This document shows, piece by piece, positions 44,095 to 52,782 of a DNA stretch of 64,000 nt; position 1 is the first letter of the stretch; each line of letters opens with the position of its first letter. This DNA comes from CAZDXJ01 sp050303615 (GTDB lineage Bacteria > Pseudomonadota > Gammaproteobacteria > Methylococcales > Methylomonadaceae). The notes beneath the pieces were generated by a model that made no database searches, was not told where the DNA came from, and saw nothing but the letters and a program-made list of their open reading frames with translations. A program made the translations under genes and the position numbers. The stretch is from contig JBNLCC010000029.1 in the NCBI GenBank assembly GCA_050303615.1, forward strand, positions 17,339-81,338, given 5' to 3'.

Positions 44095-44886
44095 ATGGAT
44101 ATCTTTCAAGCCGTAGCATTGGCTTTTTTGCAGGGATTAACCGAATTTCTGCCTATTTCCAGTTCGGCGCATTTGATATTGATGCCGGTAATCTTCGGAT
44201 GGCAGGATCAGGGGTTGGCTTTCGATATCGCGGTTCATGTCGGAACACTGACTGCAGTGGTAATCTATTTTCGCCATGATCTTCGCCGGATGCTCGGCGC
44301 ATGGTTAGCGCATTTGACAGGAAAACCGGCGACACCGGACTCTATGCTTGCCTGGTACGTGGTATTGGGCACAATACCGGTCGGATTGGTAGGAATTTCC
44401 ATGCCCCACAGATTCGAAACGCTGCTGCGGTCACCGCTGGTCATTGCCTCGTCAACCATCGTATTTGCCTTATTAATTTGGTGGGCTGAAAAACATGCGC
44501 AGGAAAACCGCGAATGTATTACCCTTAAGGATGCGGTTTGGGTTGGTCTATTTCAGGCAATTGCTTTAATTCCGGGAACCTCGCGCTCCGGTATTACGAT
44601 AACTGCGGGTTTGCTGTTGGGATTGAATCGTGATCAGGCGGCGCGCTTCTCGTTTCTCCTGTCAATTCCGGTGATAGCATTGGCCGGTCTGGTCAAAGCG
44701 ATACAGTTAGTCAAGTCGCCCGAACCGGTGATGTGGGAAATGCTGCTGGTTGGAACAACGCTGTCGGCAGTCATCGCGTATTTGACCATTGCCTGGTTTC
44801 TAAGGCTGCTGGACCGGATCGGATTAATGCCTTTTGTCTGGTATCGGCTATTCCTGGGTATTGTATTGTTCACCGTATTTATCTGA
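44095..44886 (+). CDS. uppP: undecaprenyl-diphosphatase
   Basis: Recycles the lipid carrier undecaprenyl-PP to the monophosphate for peptidoglycan and polysaccharide synthesis, and confers low-level bacitracin resistance. The 263-residue polytopic protein has the consensus regions LQGLTEFLPISSSAHL (about residues 13-28) and PGTSRSGITITAGLLLG (about 161-178), which hold the catalytic glutamate, histidine and arginine. The ATG directly abuts the truD stop. Its last 39 bases overlap the end of the convergent Smr gene. Confidence 0.96.
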   Translation: MDIFQAVALAFLQGLTEFLPISSSAHLILMPVIFGWQDQGLAFDIAVHVGTLTAVVIYFRHDLRRMLGAWLAHLTGKPATPDSMLAWYVVLGTIPVGLVGISMPHRFETLLRSPLVIASSTIVFALLIWWAEKHAQENRECITLKDAVWVGLFQAIALIPGTSRSGITITAGLLLGLNRDQAARFSFLLSIPVIALAGLVKAIQLVKSPEPVMWEMLLVGTTLSAVIAYLTIAWFLRLLDRIGLMPFVWYRLFLGIVLFTVFI

Positions 44887-45417
44887 CAGGCGCAGCAGCA
44901 CGATCACAGCGCCGCTGCCGCCGTGCTTGGGAGCTGCGGAGCAAAAAGCCAGAACGTCCCGGTGCTGGCGCAGCCAGATATTCAGGTCATTTTTCAGTAT
45001 CGGCTTGTTATCCGGTGAGCGGTAGCCTTTGCCATGGATAATATGCACGCAACGGAGACCGTCTTCTATGCAGGAATGCAGAAAACGCAATAATTGATAC
45101 TTTGCCGCGTTGCTGCTCAAACCATGCAGGTCAAGTTCGGCATCGAAACCAAAGTAGCCGCGGCGCAGTTTTTTTATGATGTTTTTTTGAAGACCGGGAG
45201 CCAAGTAGCTGACGGTGTCACCCAGTCCCAAACTTTCGGTTTCCGATTCATTGCCGTGTATCAGTTTTTGTTCGATATCGAGAGCTGTTTTCTTTGGGAA
45301 AGGCTTGGGTTTGGATGTCGGGTTGAGCCTTAATTTATCGGATTTGACCGGCGACACTTTACCAATCGACTGGCGGAACAGATCCCTGTCTTTTGAGCTA
45401 ATATTTTTTTTTGACAC
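44848..45417 (-). CDS. Smr-domain protein (SmrA/SmrB type)
   Basis: A 189-residue protein with an N-terminal extension (RDLFRQSIGKVSPVKSDK) and a C-terminal Smr domain: KKLRRGYFGFDAELDLHG (DLHG at about residues 96-99), HIIHGKGYRS (HGKG), and GGSGAVIVLLR. In E. coli, SmrB cleaves mRNA between collided ribosomes, and SmrA is a related nuclease. The DxH and HGxG residues needed for nuclease activity are present. Which paralogue it corresponds to is not clear. It overlaps uppP tail-to-tail by 39 bases and faces surE divergently. Confidence 0.9.
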   Translation of the reverse strand: MSKKNISSKDRDLFRQSIGKVSPVKSDKLRLNPTSKPKPFPKKTALDIEQKLIHGNESETESLGLGDTVSYLAPGLQKNIIKKLRRGYFGFDAELDLHGLSSNAAKYQLLRFLHSCIEDGLRCVHIIHGKGYRSPDNKPILKNDLNIWLRQHRDVLAFCSAAPKHGGSGAVIVLLRLSDKYGEQYNTQE

Positions 45418-45493
45418 GCTGACTGATGTAATAAGGCAAATTTTGCTAATATGATCGATTTTATAGTTTTTGCCGGTACATAGCGAATCTAAA

Positions 45494-46246
45494 ATGCATA
45501 TTCTGTTAAGTAATGATGATGGTTATTTGGCGCAAGGGCTTAATATATTAGCGAAAGTATTGGCTGAACATGCCAGGATTTCGGTGGTGGCGCCGGACAG
45601 GAACCGTAGCGCTGCCAGTAATTCGCTGACTTTGGAGATGCCGCTCAGGATTAGCGAGGCGGAAAACGGCTTTATCAAGGTCGACGGAACGCCGACCGAT
45701 TGCGTACACCTGGCTATTACCGGATTGCTTGATGATGAGCCGGACATGGTCATTGCCGGAATTAATCACGGTGCCAATTTGGGGGACGACGTATTGTATT
45801 CGGGAACCGTGGCTGCAGCAACCGAAGGGCGTTTTTTGGGGCTGCCGGCGATTGCGATCTCTTTAGCGGGGCATAATGTGCAGCATTTCGATACTGCCGG
45901 CCATGTTGCTGTTATCCTGTTGCGGCGGATTATGCAACAACCTCTGGCCAAAGATACCTTGTTGAACGTTAATGTACCGGATATTCCGATTGCCGAACTG
46001 AAAGGTTTTCAGGCTACCCGTTTAGGGCAGAGACATAAGGCTGAGCCGGTCATTAAAACGCAGGACCCCCGCGGCCAGGATATCTATTGGGTTGGTCCGC
46101 CGGGTCCTGAACAGGATGCCGGTCCGGGAACCGATTTTTATGCGCTTAAGGAAGGCTATGTTTCGGTAACACCGCTGCAATTGGACTTGACGCGCTATCA
46201 AAGGTTAGACACATTGGCCGGCTGGCTGCCCAAGGAGAAACAATAA
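45494..46246 (+). CDS. surE: 5'/3'-nucleotidase SurE
   Basis: Metal-dependent nucleoside monophosphate and polyphosphate phosphatase linked to stationary-phase survival. The 250 residues begin MHILLSNDDGYLAQG, with the metal-binding D8 and D9, and include VVAPDRNRSAASNSLTL, VDGTPTDCVH and GINHGANLGDDVLYSGTVAAA. I chose ATG 45494; an upstream TTG at 45470 would add eight unconserved residues. pcm starts on the base after its stop codon. Confidence 0.96.
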   Translation: MHILLSNDDGYLAQGLNILAKVLAEHARISVVAPDRNRSAASNSLTLEMPLRISEAENGFIKVDGTPTDCVHLAITGLLDDEPDMVIAGINHGANLGDDVLYSGTVAAATEGRFLGLPAIAISLAGHNVQHFDTAGHVAVILLRRIMQQPLAKDTLLNVNVPDIPIAELKGFQATRLGQRHKAEPVIKTQDPRGQDIYWVGPPGPEQDAGPGTDFYALKEGYVSVTPLQLDLTRYQRLDTLAGWLPKEKQ

Positions 46247-46906
46247 ATGAATCTGCATCATCAGGGGATTGGCATGACCTCCCGAAGGACGCGGGAGCGT
46301 ATGATCAAGCGATTGCAGGATCAGGGCATTACCAATAACAGGGTATTGACGGTCATGCTTGATACGCCGAGGCATATTTTTATGGATGAGGCGTTAGCCA
46401 GCAGAGCGTATGAGGATACGGCCTTGCCGATAGGCTACAATCAGACGATATCGCAGCCTTATATCGTCGCAAAAATGACCGAATTACTGTTGAGTGCAGG
46501 AAAACCGGCCAAGGTATTGGAAGTGGGTACCGGTAGCGGTTATCAAACGGCCATTTTGGCGCAGCTTATTACCCAGGTCTATTCGGTGGAGCGTATTGCA
46601 CCGTTGCTGAATAAGGCAAAAAAAAATTTACGGGATTTGAAAATCCGCAACGTTAGCTTTAAGCACAGCGACGGCGGTTGGGGATGGCCGGAATGTGCCC
46701 CGTTTGACGGAATTCTGGTCAGCGCAGCTCCGGCTGAAATCCCTGAAATGTTGTTGCAGCAGATAGCGGTCGGCGGCATTATGATTATTCCTATCGGCAG
46801 TCAGGGCGGACAGGAGTTGCAAAAGGTCACCCGCACCGAAAACGATTACCAGGTGGAAACGATGGAACCGGTGAGTTTCGTTCCCTTATTATCCGGCAGG
46901 AGTTAG
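46247..46906 (+). CDS. pcm: protein-L-isoaspartate O-methyltransferase
   Basis: Repairs isomerised aspartyl residues with S-adenosylmethionine. The 219 residues have the SAM-binding motif VLEVGTGSGYQTAIL (about residues 86-100), the substrate region GYNQTISQPYIVAKM and VSAAPAEIPEMLLQQ. It is fused in operon to surE (zero-base gap), as in most gammaproteobacteria; both are stress-survival genes. Confidence 0.97.
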   Translation: MNLHHQGIGMTSRRTRERMIKRLQDQGITNNRVLTVMLDTPRHIFMDEALASRAYEDTALPIGYNQTISQPYIVAKMTELLLSAGKPAKVLEVGTGSGYQTAILAQLITQVYSVERIAPLLNKAKKNLRDLKIRNVSFKHSDGGWGWPECAPFDGILVSAAPAEIPEMLLQQIAVGGIMIIPIGSQGGQELQKVTRTENDYQVETMEPVSFVPLLSGRS

Positions 46907-46908
46907 CC

Positions 46909-47490
46909 ATGTTTCAAAAATTATATGACAACGCCTTACAATGGGCCCGACACCGGCATGCAGCTAAGTATTTGTTTGGCTTGAGTTTTGCCGAGTCCTC
47001 ATTTTTTCCCATACCTCCCGATGTGATGCTCGCCCCGATGGCGCTGGCACAACCTCCGAAAGCGCTGCGCTTCGCATTGTTGACCACGCTGGCTTCGGTG
47101 CTGGGTGGTATTCTCGGTTATATGATCGGTTTTTTTTCTTTTGACATGATCGCGCCGTGGTTCCAGGAAACCCGTTACTGGGATAAATACCTGATTGCCC
47201 GGGACTGGTTTGATGAATGGGGAATATGGGCGGTGTTTATTGCCGGATTCTCACCGATTCCCTATAAAGTTTTTACCATTGCGGCCGGTGCCTTGGCGAT
47301 GTCGTTTTTTCCTTTTATGGGGGCTTCGCTAATAGGGCGCGGTGCGCGGTTTTTTTTGGTTGCAATGTTGTTGGCCTGGGGAGGACAAAGACTGGAAACC
47401 ATGCTGCGCGTGTATATGGACAGGATCGGCTGGAGCGTTGTGTTTTTAACTATTATTGGCGGTTTAATATACAAATACCTCGGCCAGTAG
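46909..47490 (+). CDS. YqaA-type DedA-related membrane protein
   Basis: A 193-residue membrane protein of the SNARE-associated/DedA superfamily, in the group named after E. coli YqaA. The re-entrant motif FAESSFFPIPPDVMLAPMAL and the paired segment GFSPIPYKVFTIAAGAL are both present. DedA relatives move phospholipid or undecaprenyl phosphate across membranes; function of this subgroup is not established. It begins three bases after pcm. nlpD and rpoS, which follow this gene in many relatives, are not here. Confidence 0.88.
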   Translation: MFQKLYDNALQWARHRHAAKYLFGLSFAESSFFPIPPDVMLAPMALAQPPKALRFALLTTLASVLGGILGYMIGFFSFDMIAPWFQETRYWDKYLIARDWFDEWGIWAVFIAGFSPIPYKVFTIAAGALAMSFFPFMGASLIGRGARFFLVAMLLAWGGQRLETMLRVYMDRIGWSVVFLTIIGGLIYKYLGQ

Positions 47491-47590
47491 GAGAACAATT
47501 TCGATTTGCGGGATATGTAGCTCTACTAAGGTGGATTGTGGACCTTTGCGGCTATTCAATATCCAGTTGCATATATCGGATGATAAATCA

Positions 47591-48571
47591 ATGACTGTTA
47601 AACCGACACACGCCGATGCGGCTGCCGTTGCCAAAGCCGTCGAAATATTGCGCAAAGGCGGTCTGGTTGCGTTTCCGACTGAAACCGTATACGGGCTCGG
47701 TGCGGATGCCGCTAACCCGCAAGCGGTGCAAAAGATATTTATCGCGAAAGGCCGTCCTGCGGATCATCCGCTCATTGTGCATATCGGCAGCCCTGGGTTA
47801 CTGGATGATTGGGCGCAAAATATTCCAGATGCGGCCCTCAAGTTGGCTGCCCGGTTTTGGCCGGGACCGCTGACATTGATTATGCAAAAGCGGCCGCGAG
47901 TGCCGCTTGCCGTAACCGGGGGCCAGCAAACCGTCGCGTTGCGCATACCTGATAACCCGGTCGCTCTTGGACTGTTGCGGGAGTTTGGCGGCGGCATTGC
48001 GGCGCCGTCAGCCAATCGTTTTAACCGTATCAGTCCGACGCGGGCCGAACATGTTGTCGCTGAACTCGGCGATTCGGTTGACATGATTCTGGACGGCGGT
48101 CCTTGCAGCGTCGGTTTGGAGTCGACCATTGTCGATCTGACCGGTTCTCAGCCGGCGATACTAAGGCCGGGGCATATCACTCGTCTGCAGATTGAACAAT
48201 TGCTGCAAACACCGGTCGTCGTTAAGCGGCGGGCACAAACCAAGGCGCCGGGTATGTTGGAAATGCATTATGCCCCAATCGCTCCGGCACTACTCTATCC
48301 CGGTGACCGAATCGATAGCAAAATAAAACAACTGGCAGCCCAAAACAAGAAAGTTGGTGTGTTAATCCATACCCATTCGATGAACGAAGCGCAAAATATC
48401 CATGTAATCCGGATGCCGTTGGCTGAGCTGGATTATTCTCGGGAGTTATATGCCGCTTTGCGTCGGCTGGATGATTTGCTGCCGGATATCATAGTGATCG
48501 AGCAACCACCCGATTCCGAGGAATGGCGCGCCGTAAACGACCGCTTGGGCAAAGCGGCCTCGTCAGTTTGA
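47591..48571 (+). CDS. threonylcarbamoyl-AMP synthase, long Sua5 type
   Basis: Makes the threonylcarbamoyl-AMP intermediate for t6A37 in ANN-decoding tRNAs. The 326 residues comprise a YrdC domain (PTETVYGLGADA, KGRPADHPLIVHI, RIPDNPVALGLL, APSANRFNRISPT) and a C-terminal Sua5 domain (TKAPGMLEMHYAP, from about residue 210). E. coli has the short TsaC form without this second domain. I chose ATG 47591; the open frame upstream to 47531 is not conserved. Confidence 0.92.
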   Translation: MTVKPTHADAAAVAKAVEILRKGGLVAFPTETVYGLGADAANPQAVQKIFIAKGRPADHPLIVHIGSPGLLDDWAQNIPDAALKLAARFWPGPLTLIMQKRPRVPLAVTGGQQTVALRIPDNPVALGLLREFGGGIAAPSANRFNRISPTRAEHVVAELGDSVDMILDGGPCSVGLESTIVDLTGSQPAILRPGHITRLQIEQLLQTPVVVKRRAQTKAPGMLEMHYAPIAPALLYPGDRIDSKIKQLAAQNKKVGVLIHTHSMNEAQNIHVIRMPLAELDYSRELYAALRRLDDLLPDIIVIEQPPDSEEWRAVNDRLGKAASSV

Positions 48572-48635
48572 GTAGTCGGCCGCTGATACGATGCAGCAAA
48601 GCTGTGCAATTTTTAAAAACAATTCATAAAAAAGC

Positions 48636-48641
48636 TATAAT
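48636..48641 (+). promoter_or_regulatory. TATAAT -10 hexamer of the SYLF gene
   Basis: A perfect TATAAT with TTAAAA at a 17-base spacing (48613-48618), 40 bases before the ATG. Moderate support only. Confidence 0.45.
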
Positions 48642-48681
48642 GAGACTAACGTAATAAAACCGTTTTTTGGGGAGAATAACA

Positions 48682-49374
48682 ATGAAAAAATATATTATCG
48701 GTTTGTCTCTTTGCATATTGCTGTCATCAGCCAATTTTTCAGCTGTTGCCGACGCTAAATCCGACGCGGAAGGCTACGTATCGGATAGCGTAAAAACCTT
48801 AACTAATTTTGCCAGTGATCCCGATATGGGATGGTTTCGAAGCCATATTAAAAAAGCCAAAGGCATTTTGATAATACCCACCTTGCTCAAAGCCGGTTTT
48901 CTTTTTGGCGGTTCGGGCGGCACCGGCGTTTTACTAAGGCATCACACCGGAAATCGTTGGGGTTCTTCCTCCATGAGTCAATGGAGCTATCCGGCATTTT
49001 ATTCCATGGGTTCGGTTTCCGTGGGGGCACTGGCCGGCGCGCAAGCGGCTGAGGTTGTTTTAGTGGTCATGACCGACAAGGGCATGGATGCGATGTTATC
49101 CACGAAATTGCAATTAGGCGCCGATGCCAGTATTGCTGCCGGGCCGGTAGGTGCGGGCCTACAGGCGGCCACCGTTGATATATTGCAATATACTCGCAAC
49201 AAGGGGATTTTTGGGGGACTAGCCTTGGAAGGGTCCGTTATTACTCCGCGCGATAGCCTGAATGCGGCGTATTACGGTAAATCCGTCAGTCCGCTGGATA
49301 TTTTAGTCAAGGGGGATGTGAGAAATCCTCAGGCTTATCAATTACGTGCCGAGTTATTAAAATTGTCACGCTAA
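48682..49374 (+). CDS. SYLF-domain (YSC84-type) lipid-binding protein
   Basis: A 230-residue secreted protein. It has a signal peptide (MKKYIIGLSLCILLSSANFSAVADA), then a SYLF domain: KAKGILIIPTLLKAGFLFGGSGGTGVLL, a W-S-Y-P-A-F-Y motif, and SIAAGPVGAGLQAATVDILQYTRNKGIFGGLALEGSVI. SYLF proteins bind phosphoinositides in eukaryotes; the bacterial proteins are uncharacterised envelope proteins. I chose ATG 48682 with GGGGAGAATAACA upstream. A TerB-like gene follows after 143 bases. Confidence 0.9.
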   Translation: MKKYIIGLSLCILLSSANFSAVADAKSDAEGYVSDSVKTLTNFASDPDMGWFRSHIKKAKGILIIPTLLKAGFLFGGSGGTGVLLRHHTGNRWGSSSMSQWSYPAFYSMGSVSVGALAGAQAAEVVLVVMTDKGMDAMLSTKLQLGADASIAAGPVGAGLQAATVDILQYTRNKGIFGGLALEGSVITPRDSLNAAYYGKSVSPLDILVKGDVRNPQAYQLRAELLKLSR

Positions 49375-49517
49375 AGGGTTTGATTGTCCGATTGACGAGC
49401 AGTATTTCTGCTTGGCTTATGCAATGTGCCGTGCAGTCATGATGAACCGCAAGTTTGAAACTGAAGGTGTTTTCAGTTGTCGGAGTTGATGTCAGAATAA
49501 ATCAAATAACTCAAAAA

Positions 49518-49982
49518 ATGTTACGATCGATTAAGCATTTAATTAGCGAGCTCATTGAAGACGCCGCTGCCAACGAAACTATTTCAGAAGATCAGTTGCA
49601 AATTGCATCGGCCGCATTGCTTGTTGAAATGATGCTGATTGATAATACCGTGAGCAATGCGGAACGTGAAATGATCACTACGCTAATTTGCAGCGGTTTT
49701 GGTTTGTCCCAAGAGCAGGCCGAAGAGTTAATGGCGACTGCCGAGCAGCAATTAGAGCAGGCGACCGATTATTTTCAATTCACTTCCTATCTCAACAAAG
49801 GTTTCAGCATGGAGCGGAAAATCCAGTTGATACAGTATCTTTGGGAGGTTGCATTTGCCGACGGGCAGTTGGATGACTATGAAGATTATATGGTACGTAA
49901 AGTCGCCGACCTGCTGTATGTTCCGCATAGTCAAATGATCAAAATGCGGAATCATGTCAAAAAAGCGCTACGCCAGACATAA
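49518..49982 (+). CDS. TerB-like tellurite-resistance family protein
   Basis: A 154-residue all-helical acidic protein with the TerB pattern: ALLVEMMLIDNTVSNAEREMI and LWEVAFADGQLDDYEDYMVRKVADLL, two helical repeats whose acidic residues bind metal in TerB proteins. This is the short COG4103-type protein found widely in proteobacteria. There are no other tellurite genes nearby, so resistance should not be assumed. I chose ATG 49518 (MLRSIKHLI); an upstream start at 49455 would add a stretch unlike homologues. Confidence 0.85.
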   Translation: MLRSIKHLISELIEDAAANETISEDQLQIASAALLVEMMLIDNTVSNAEREMITTLICSGFGLSQEQAEELMATAEQQLEQATDYFQFTSYLNKGFSMERKIQLIQYLWEVAFADGQLDDYEDYMVRKVADLLYVPHSQMIKMRNHVKKALRQT

Positions 49983-50011
49983 AATTTTTCTTATTTCATG
50001 AGGGAAAAAAG

Positions 50012-50374
50012 ATGATTGAAAAAATGCCGGAAAGTACCGATGCAATGCTGGCCGTAAAGGCAAGCGGTTCCTTAACCCATAAAGATTATCAAAATCTTTT
50101 TATTCCTGAGTTGAATGCATGTATACAAAAAAACGGCAAGGCAAGGGCCCTGTTGTATATGGATGAAAATTTTACCGGTTGGGAACTCGAGGCTGTCTGG
50201 GATGATGCCAAGTTCGGTATGCAGCACCGCAATGATTTTATCAAGATGGCTATAGTAGGCGGGCCGGATTGGGTGGATTGGAGCGTCAAGGTGGCTGAGT
50301 TTTTTATCAGCGGTGAAGTTAAAACCTTTGACACTGAGCAATTGCGGGAAGCGCTCGAATGGGTGAAAAACTGA
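50012..50374 (+). CDS. SpoIIAA-like (STAS/lipid-binding fold) protein
   Basis: A 120-residue cytoplasmic protein. AVKASGSLTHKDYQNLFIPEL, ARALLYMDENFTGWELEAVWDDAKFGMQHRNDF and KVAEFFISGEVKTFDTEQLREALEWV fit the SpoIIAA-like family. That family shares a fold with STAS anti-anti-sigma proteins and CRAL-TRIO lipid binders but lacks the phosphorylatable serine context of true SpoIIAA. Function unknown. It follows the TerB-like gene by 29 bases with AGGGAAAAAAG as ribosome-binding site. Confidence 0.82.
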   Translation: MIEKMPESTDAMLAVKASGSLTHKDYQNLFIPELNACIQKNGKARALLYMDENFTGWELEAVWDDAKFGMQHRNDFIKMAIVGGPDWVDWSVKVAEFFISGEVKTFDTEQLREALEWVKN

Positions 50375-50479
50375 TTGGTCATTGTGCCCGCTCGGTTTTT
50401 TGAGCGATCGATCCATAGCAACAAATTCCGTCCTGAATTCAGCAAGCCGTTGACTGCATCTCCAAGTAGTTCAGACATA

Positions 50480-51520
50480 CTACAGGTCTAAATTTATTTC
50501 GAATAAGTCGCCGATTTCACCGCTGATTGTTTTTTCGCTGTTTTGTTCGCAGGTAATAAATGTATCGATATCACCATGAGCGATCAATGAAACACAGGAA
50601 GCTTTATAACGGGCGGTTCTTATCATTGCCCAAGGGATTAGCAGGCCGACTGAAACAATAATAGCCAGGAGATTAGAAAAATAGAGCCAACAGATCTTGC
50701 CGGTTTCCAATGTGCTTTCGAAACGCTGCTGGCGTAGTGTGAGTGAATTAACGACCAGATTGGATGACTTTGTGTGTATGTACGCGTAGATCGGCATGAA
50801 CAGCAGTAATCCTCCGGATAAGGTAAGTGGCAAACTGCTCGTCGTATCGAAGTCAAGGCTTGCCGTCGCCGGCAAAAGCGGTCCCGAATAAACTGCTGCG
50901 AATAAAATGACCGGAATAGCCGTAATAATTAATGCTTTGACATAGACAGTGTAAAATTGATGCCAGGATGCGGTCAACGCAAATGACGCCGTTCCGAAAC
51001 TGCTGTTGTCGACAATAAATTTTTTCTGTTCCCTGACGAAGTAAGGATACGTTAAACCCAGGGTCAGGATCAACAAAAGCGGCAATCCGAGATAGACTCG
51101 CATTGCTCGCAAGTAAGTGCCGTCAAAATTAAAACGGATGTTTCCGTAGGTTGTATTGTTAAAGTGAAAATTCAACGCTTTTACAACGATTAACGGCAAT
51201 GCGATGAGGAAAACCAGCCAAAGGGCACCTTGCACATACTGCGGAAGAAAGGAGGCGTATGCAAATAATAATAAAAGTGCCAGTGTTATAACCCGCCTTT
51301 TAAGGATAATAACCGGGTCCGCTATATAATCAAAGGCGGTGCGTCGTAGTAAAGTATTGCCGTAAAAGTAACGCTTTGTCCTGACTTTGGCCCAGGCGGA
51401 GTATAAACCCAGAGTTAAAAGGGAAAGAATGAGATTGACGATCCAAATTTTAAAGTATTCGTCAGCTTGACCAAGAAACTCCAAGGTGTTCCGCTCACAG
51501 TATTGCTGAGGTGATTCCAT
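50480..51520 (-). CDS. YjgN-family membrane protein (DUF898)
   Basis: A 346-residue polytopic membrane protein. The two YjgN-type units are visible. YFKIWIVNLILSLLTLGLYS followed by AWAKVRTKRYFYGNTLL opens the protein. The related LYFSNLLAIIVSVGLLIPWAMIRTARY comes near the end. About eight helices lie between. The family is conserved in proteobacteria without known function. It is convergent with the SpoIIAA-like gene and divergent from the ATP-grasp gene across 242 bases that hold only a small GACTAT/ATAGTC hairpin (51677-51694). Confidence 0.85.
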   Translation of the reverse strand: MESPQQYCERNTLEFLGQADEYFKIWIVNLILSLLTLGLYSAWAKVRTKRYFYGNTLLRRTAFDYIADPVIILKRRVITLALLLLFAYASFLPQYVQGALWLVFLIALPLIVVKALNFHFNNTTYGNIRFNFDGTYLRAMRVYLGLPLLLILTLGLTYPYFVREQKKFIVDNSSFGTASFALTASWHQFYTVYVKALIITAIPVILFAAVYSGPLLPATASLDFDTTSSLPLTLSGGLLLFMPIYAYIHTKSSNLVVNSLTLRQQRFESTLETGKICWLYFSNLLAIIVSVGLLIPWAMIRTARYKASCVSLIAHGDIDTFITCEQNSEKTISGEIGDLFEINLDL

Positions 51521-51762
51521 AATGGCGTTTTTTCCTGTTTATTCATTTATCCGGTTTAATTGCTAACTAAAGATAGCGGTATTTTTTGCTTGCCTGTATT
51601 ATCTCGGACCATTGAAAGATCCCTGCTGCCAATGTCAGTGTTTTCTATAAAAAGCGTCAAAAGCCGATGCAGAGAAGACTATACATGAATAGTCGGCAAA
51701 ATCAAAAAGTTTTCTAACGTTATTGCTTAGTTTTTTTGACTTAAATTAAAAAGAATATTTTT

Positions 51763-52782
51763 TTGAAGATTCTTGTTTTTGAATTTATCACCGGGGGCGG
51801 TTTTTCTCATGAGGAATTACCCGCCTCACTGTCAATAGAAGGCGCTGTTATGTTGCGCGCTTTGGTGGATGAGCTGCTGTCGCTTGAGCAGGTCGAACTG
51901 CTGGTTATGCTCGATGTGCGGATGTTGAATAATGATGTATTACCGGCATCGGAACGCTTGCAGGTCATTGAAATCGAGGAACATAGCGATGTGAATGTGG
52001 TATTGTCAGATTTGATCGGTTTATGCGATGCAGTCTGGCCGATTGCGCCGGAATCGAACGGCATTTTAACCGGAATTTGTCGGCAGATTGAGAAGCGCGG
52101 TAAATTACTTTTATGTTCGTCATCTCAGGCGACAGCTACTGCCGGAAATAAACTCAAAACTTTCGAAGTGCTCAGCAGACAAGGTATTGCATCTGCAGGC
52201 ACTGTTTTATTGGCCGATTTTCCGAGTTATCAGCAGGGGGAATGGGTAATCAAGCCTATCGACGGTGTCGGTTGTACTCAAACGAAGTTAATCCGGAATG
52301 ATAAGGAATATCGCCTTGTCTTATCCCAGATAGCGGATGTTTCCGATTTTATTATTCAACCCTATCTTCAGGGAAGGGCGTTGAGTTTATCCTGTCTGTT
52401 TAAACAAGGGCAGGGTTGGCTATTATGTTGCAATGAACAATGTATGGAACTGGCCGGTAATCAATTTAGATTAACCGCCTGTCGGGTGAATATCGCAATC
52501 GGGATGTCAAATTGCCTGCAGCAATTGGTGGCACAAATTGCCAGCGCCATTCCCGGTCTATGGGGATATGCGGGTATCGATCTGATCGCTACGGATCAGG
52601 GGTTGTCGGTTCTGGACATCAATCCACGTTTAACAACTTCCTATGCCGGAATCAGCGCAGCTCTGGGTTTGAATGTGGCCCAAAACGTATTAAAGTTAAT
52701 CAATGGAGAGCCGGTGATCAGGCAAAACACAAACAGGCAGGTGACGGTGGAAATTGATGAGGAATTCGCCCATGCCGGATAA
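51763..52782 (+). CDS. ATP-grasp protein, tyramine-glutamate ligase (MfnD)-like
   Basis: A 339-residue ATP-grasp ligase. It opens KILVFEFITGGG, has an ATP-binding core (WVIKPIDGVGCTQTKLI, about residues 163-180; DFIIQPYLQG), and a metal-binding end (WGYAGIDLIATD, LDINPRLTTSYAGI). This pattern fits COG2232-type proteins, which in archaea include MfnD, the enzyme joining glutamate to tyramine in methanofuran synthesis. Methylotrophs carry the homologue with their methylofuran genes. Assignment rests on this and on the neighbour below; the acceptor here is not proven. The only start at the conserved N terminus is TTG at 51763, with no clear Shine-Dalgarno. Confidence 0.8.
   Translation: MKILVFEFITGGGFSHEELPASLSIEGAVMLRALVDELLSLEQVELLVMLDVRMLNNDVLPASERLQVIEIEEHSDVNVVLSDLIGLCDAVWPIAPESNGILTGICRQIEKRGKLLLCSSSQATATAGNKLKTFEVLSRQGIASAGTVLLADFPSYQQGEWVIKPIDGVGCTQTKLIRNDKEYRLVLSQIADVSDFIIQPYLQGRALSLSCLFKQGQGWLLCCNEQCMELAGNQFRLTACRVNIAIGMSNCLQQLVAQIASAIPGLWGYAGIDLIATDQGLSVLDINPRLTTSYAGISAALGLNVAQNVLKLINGEPVIRQNTNRQVTVEIDEEFAHAG

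Noticed and set aside
49518..49982. Tellurite-resistance operon
   Set aside because: Only a short TerB-like gene is present; no terACDE or other ter genes.
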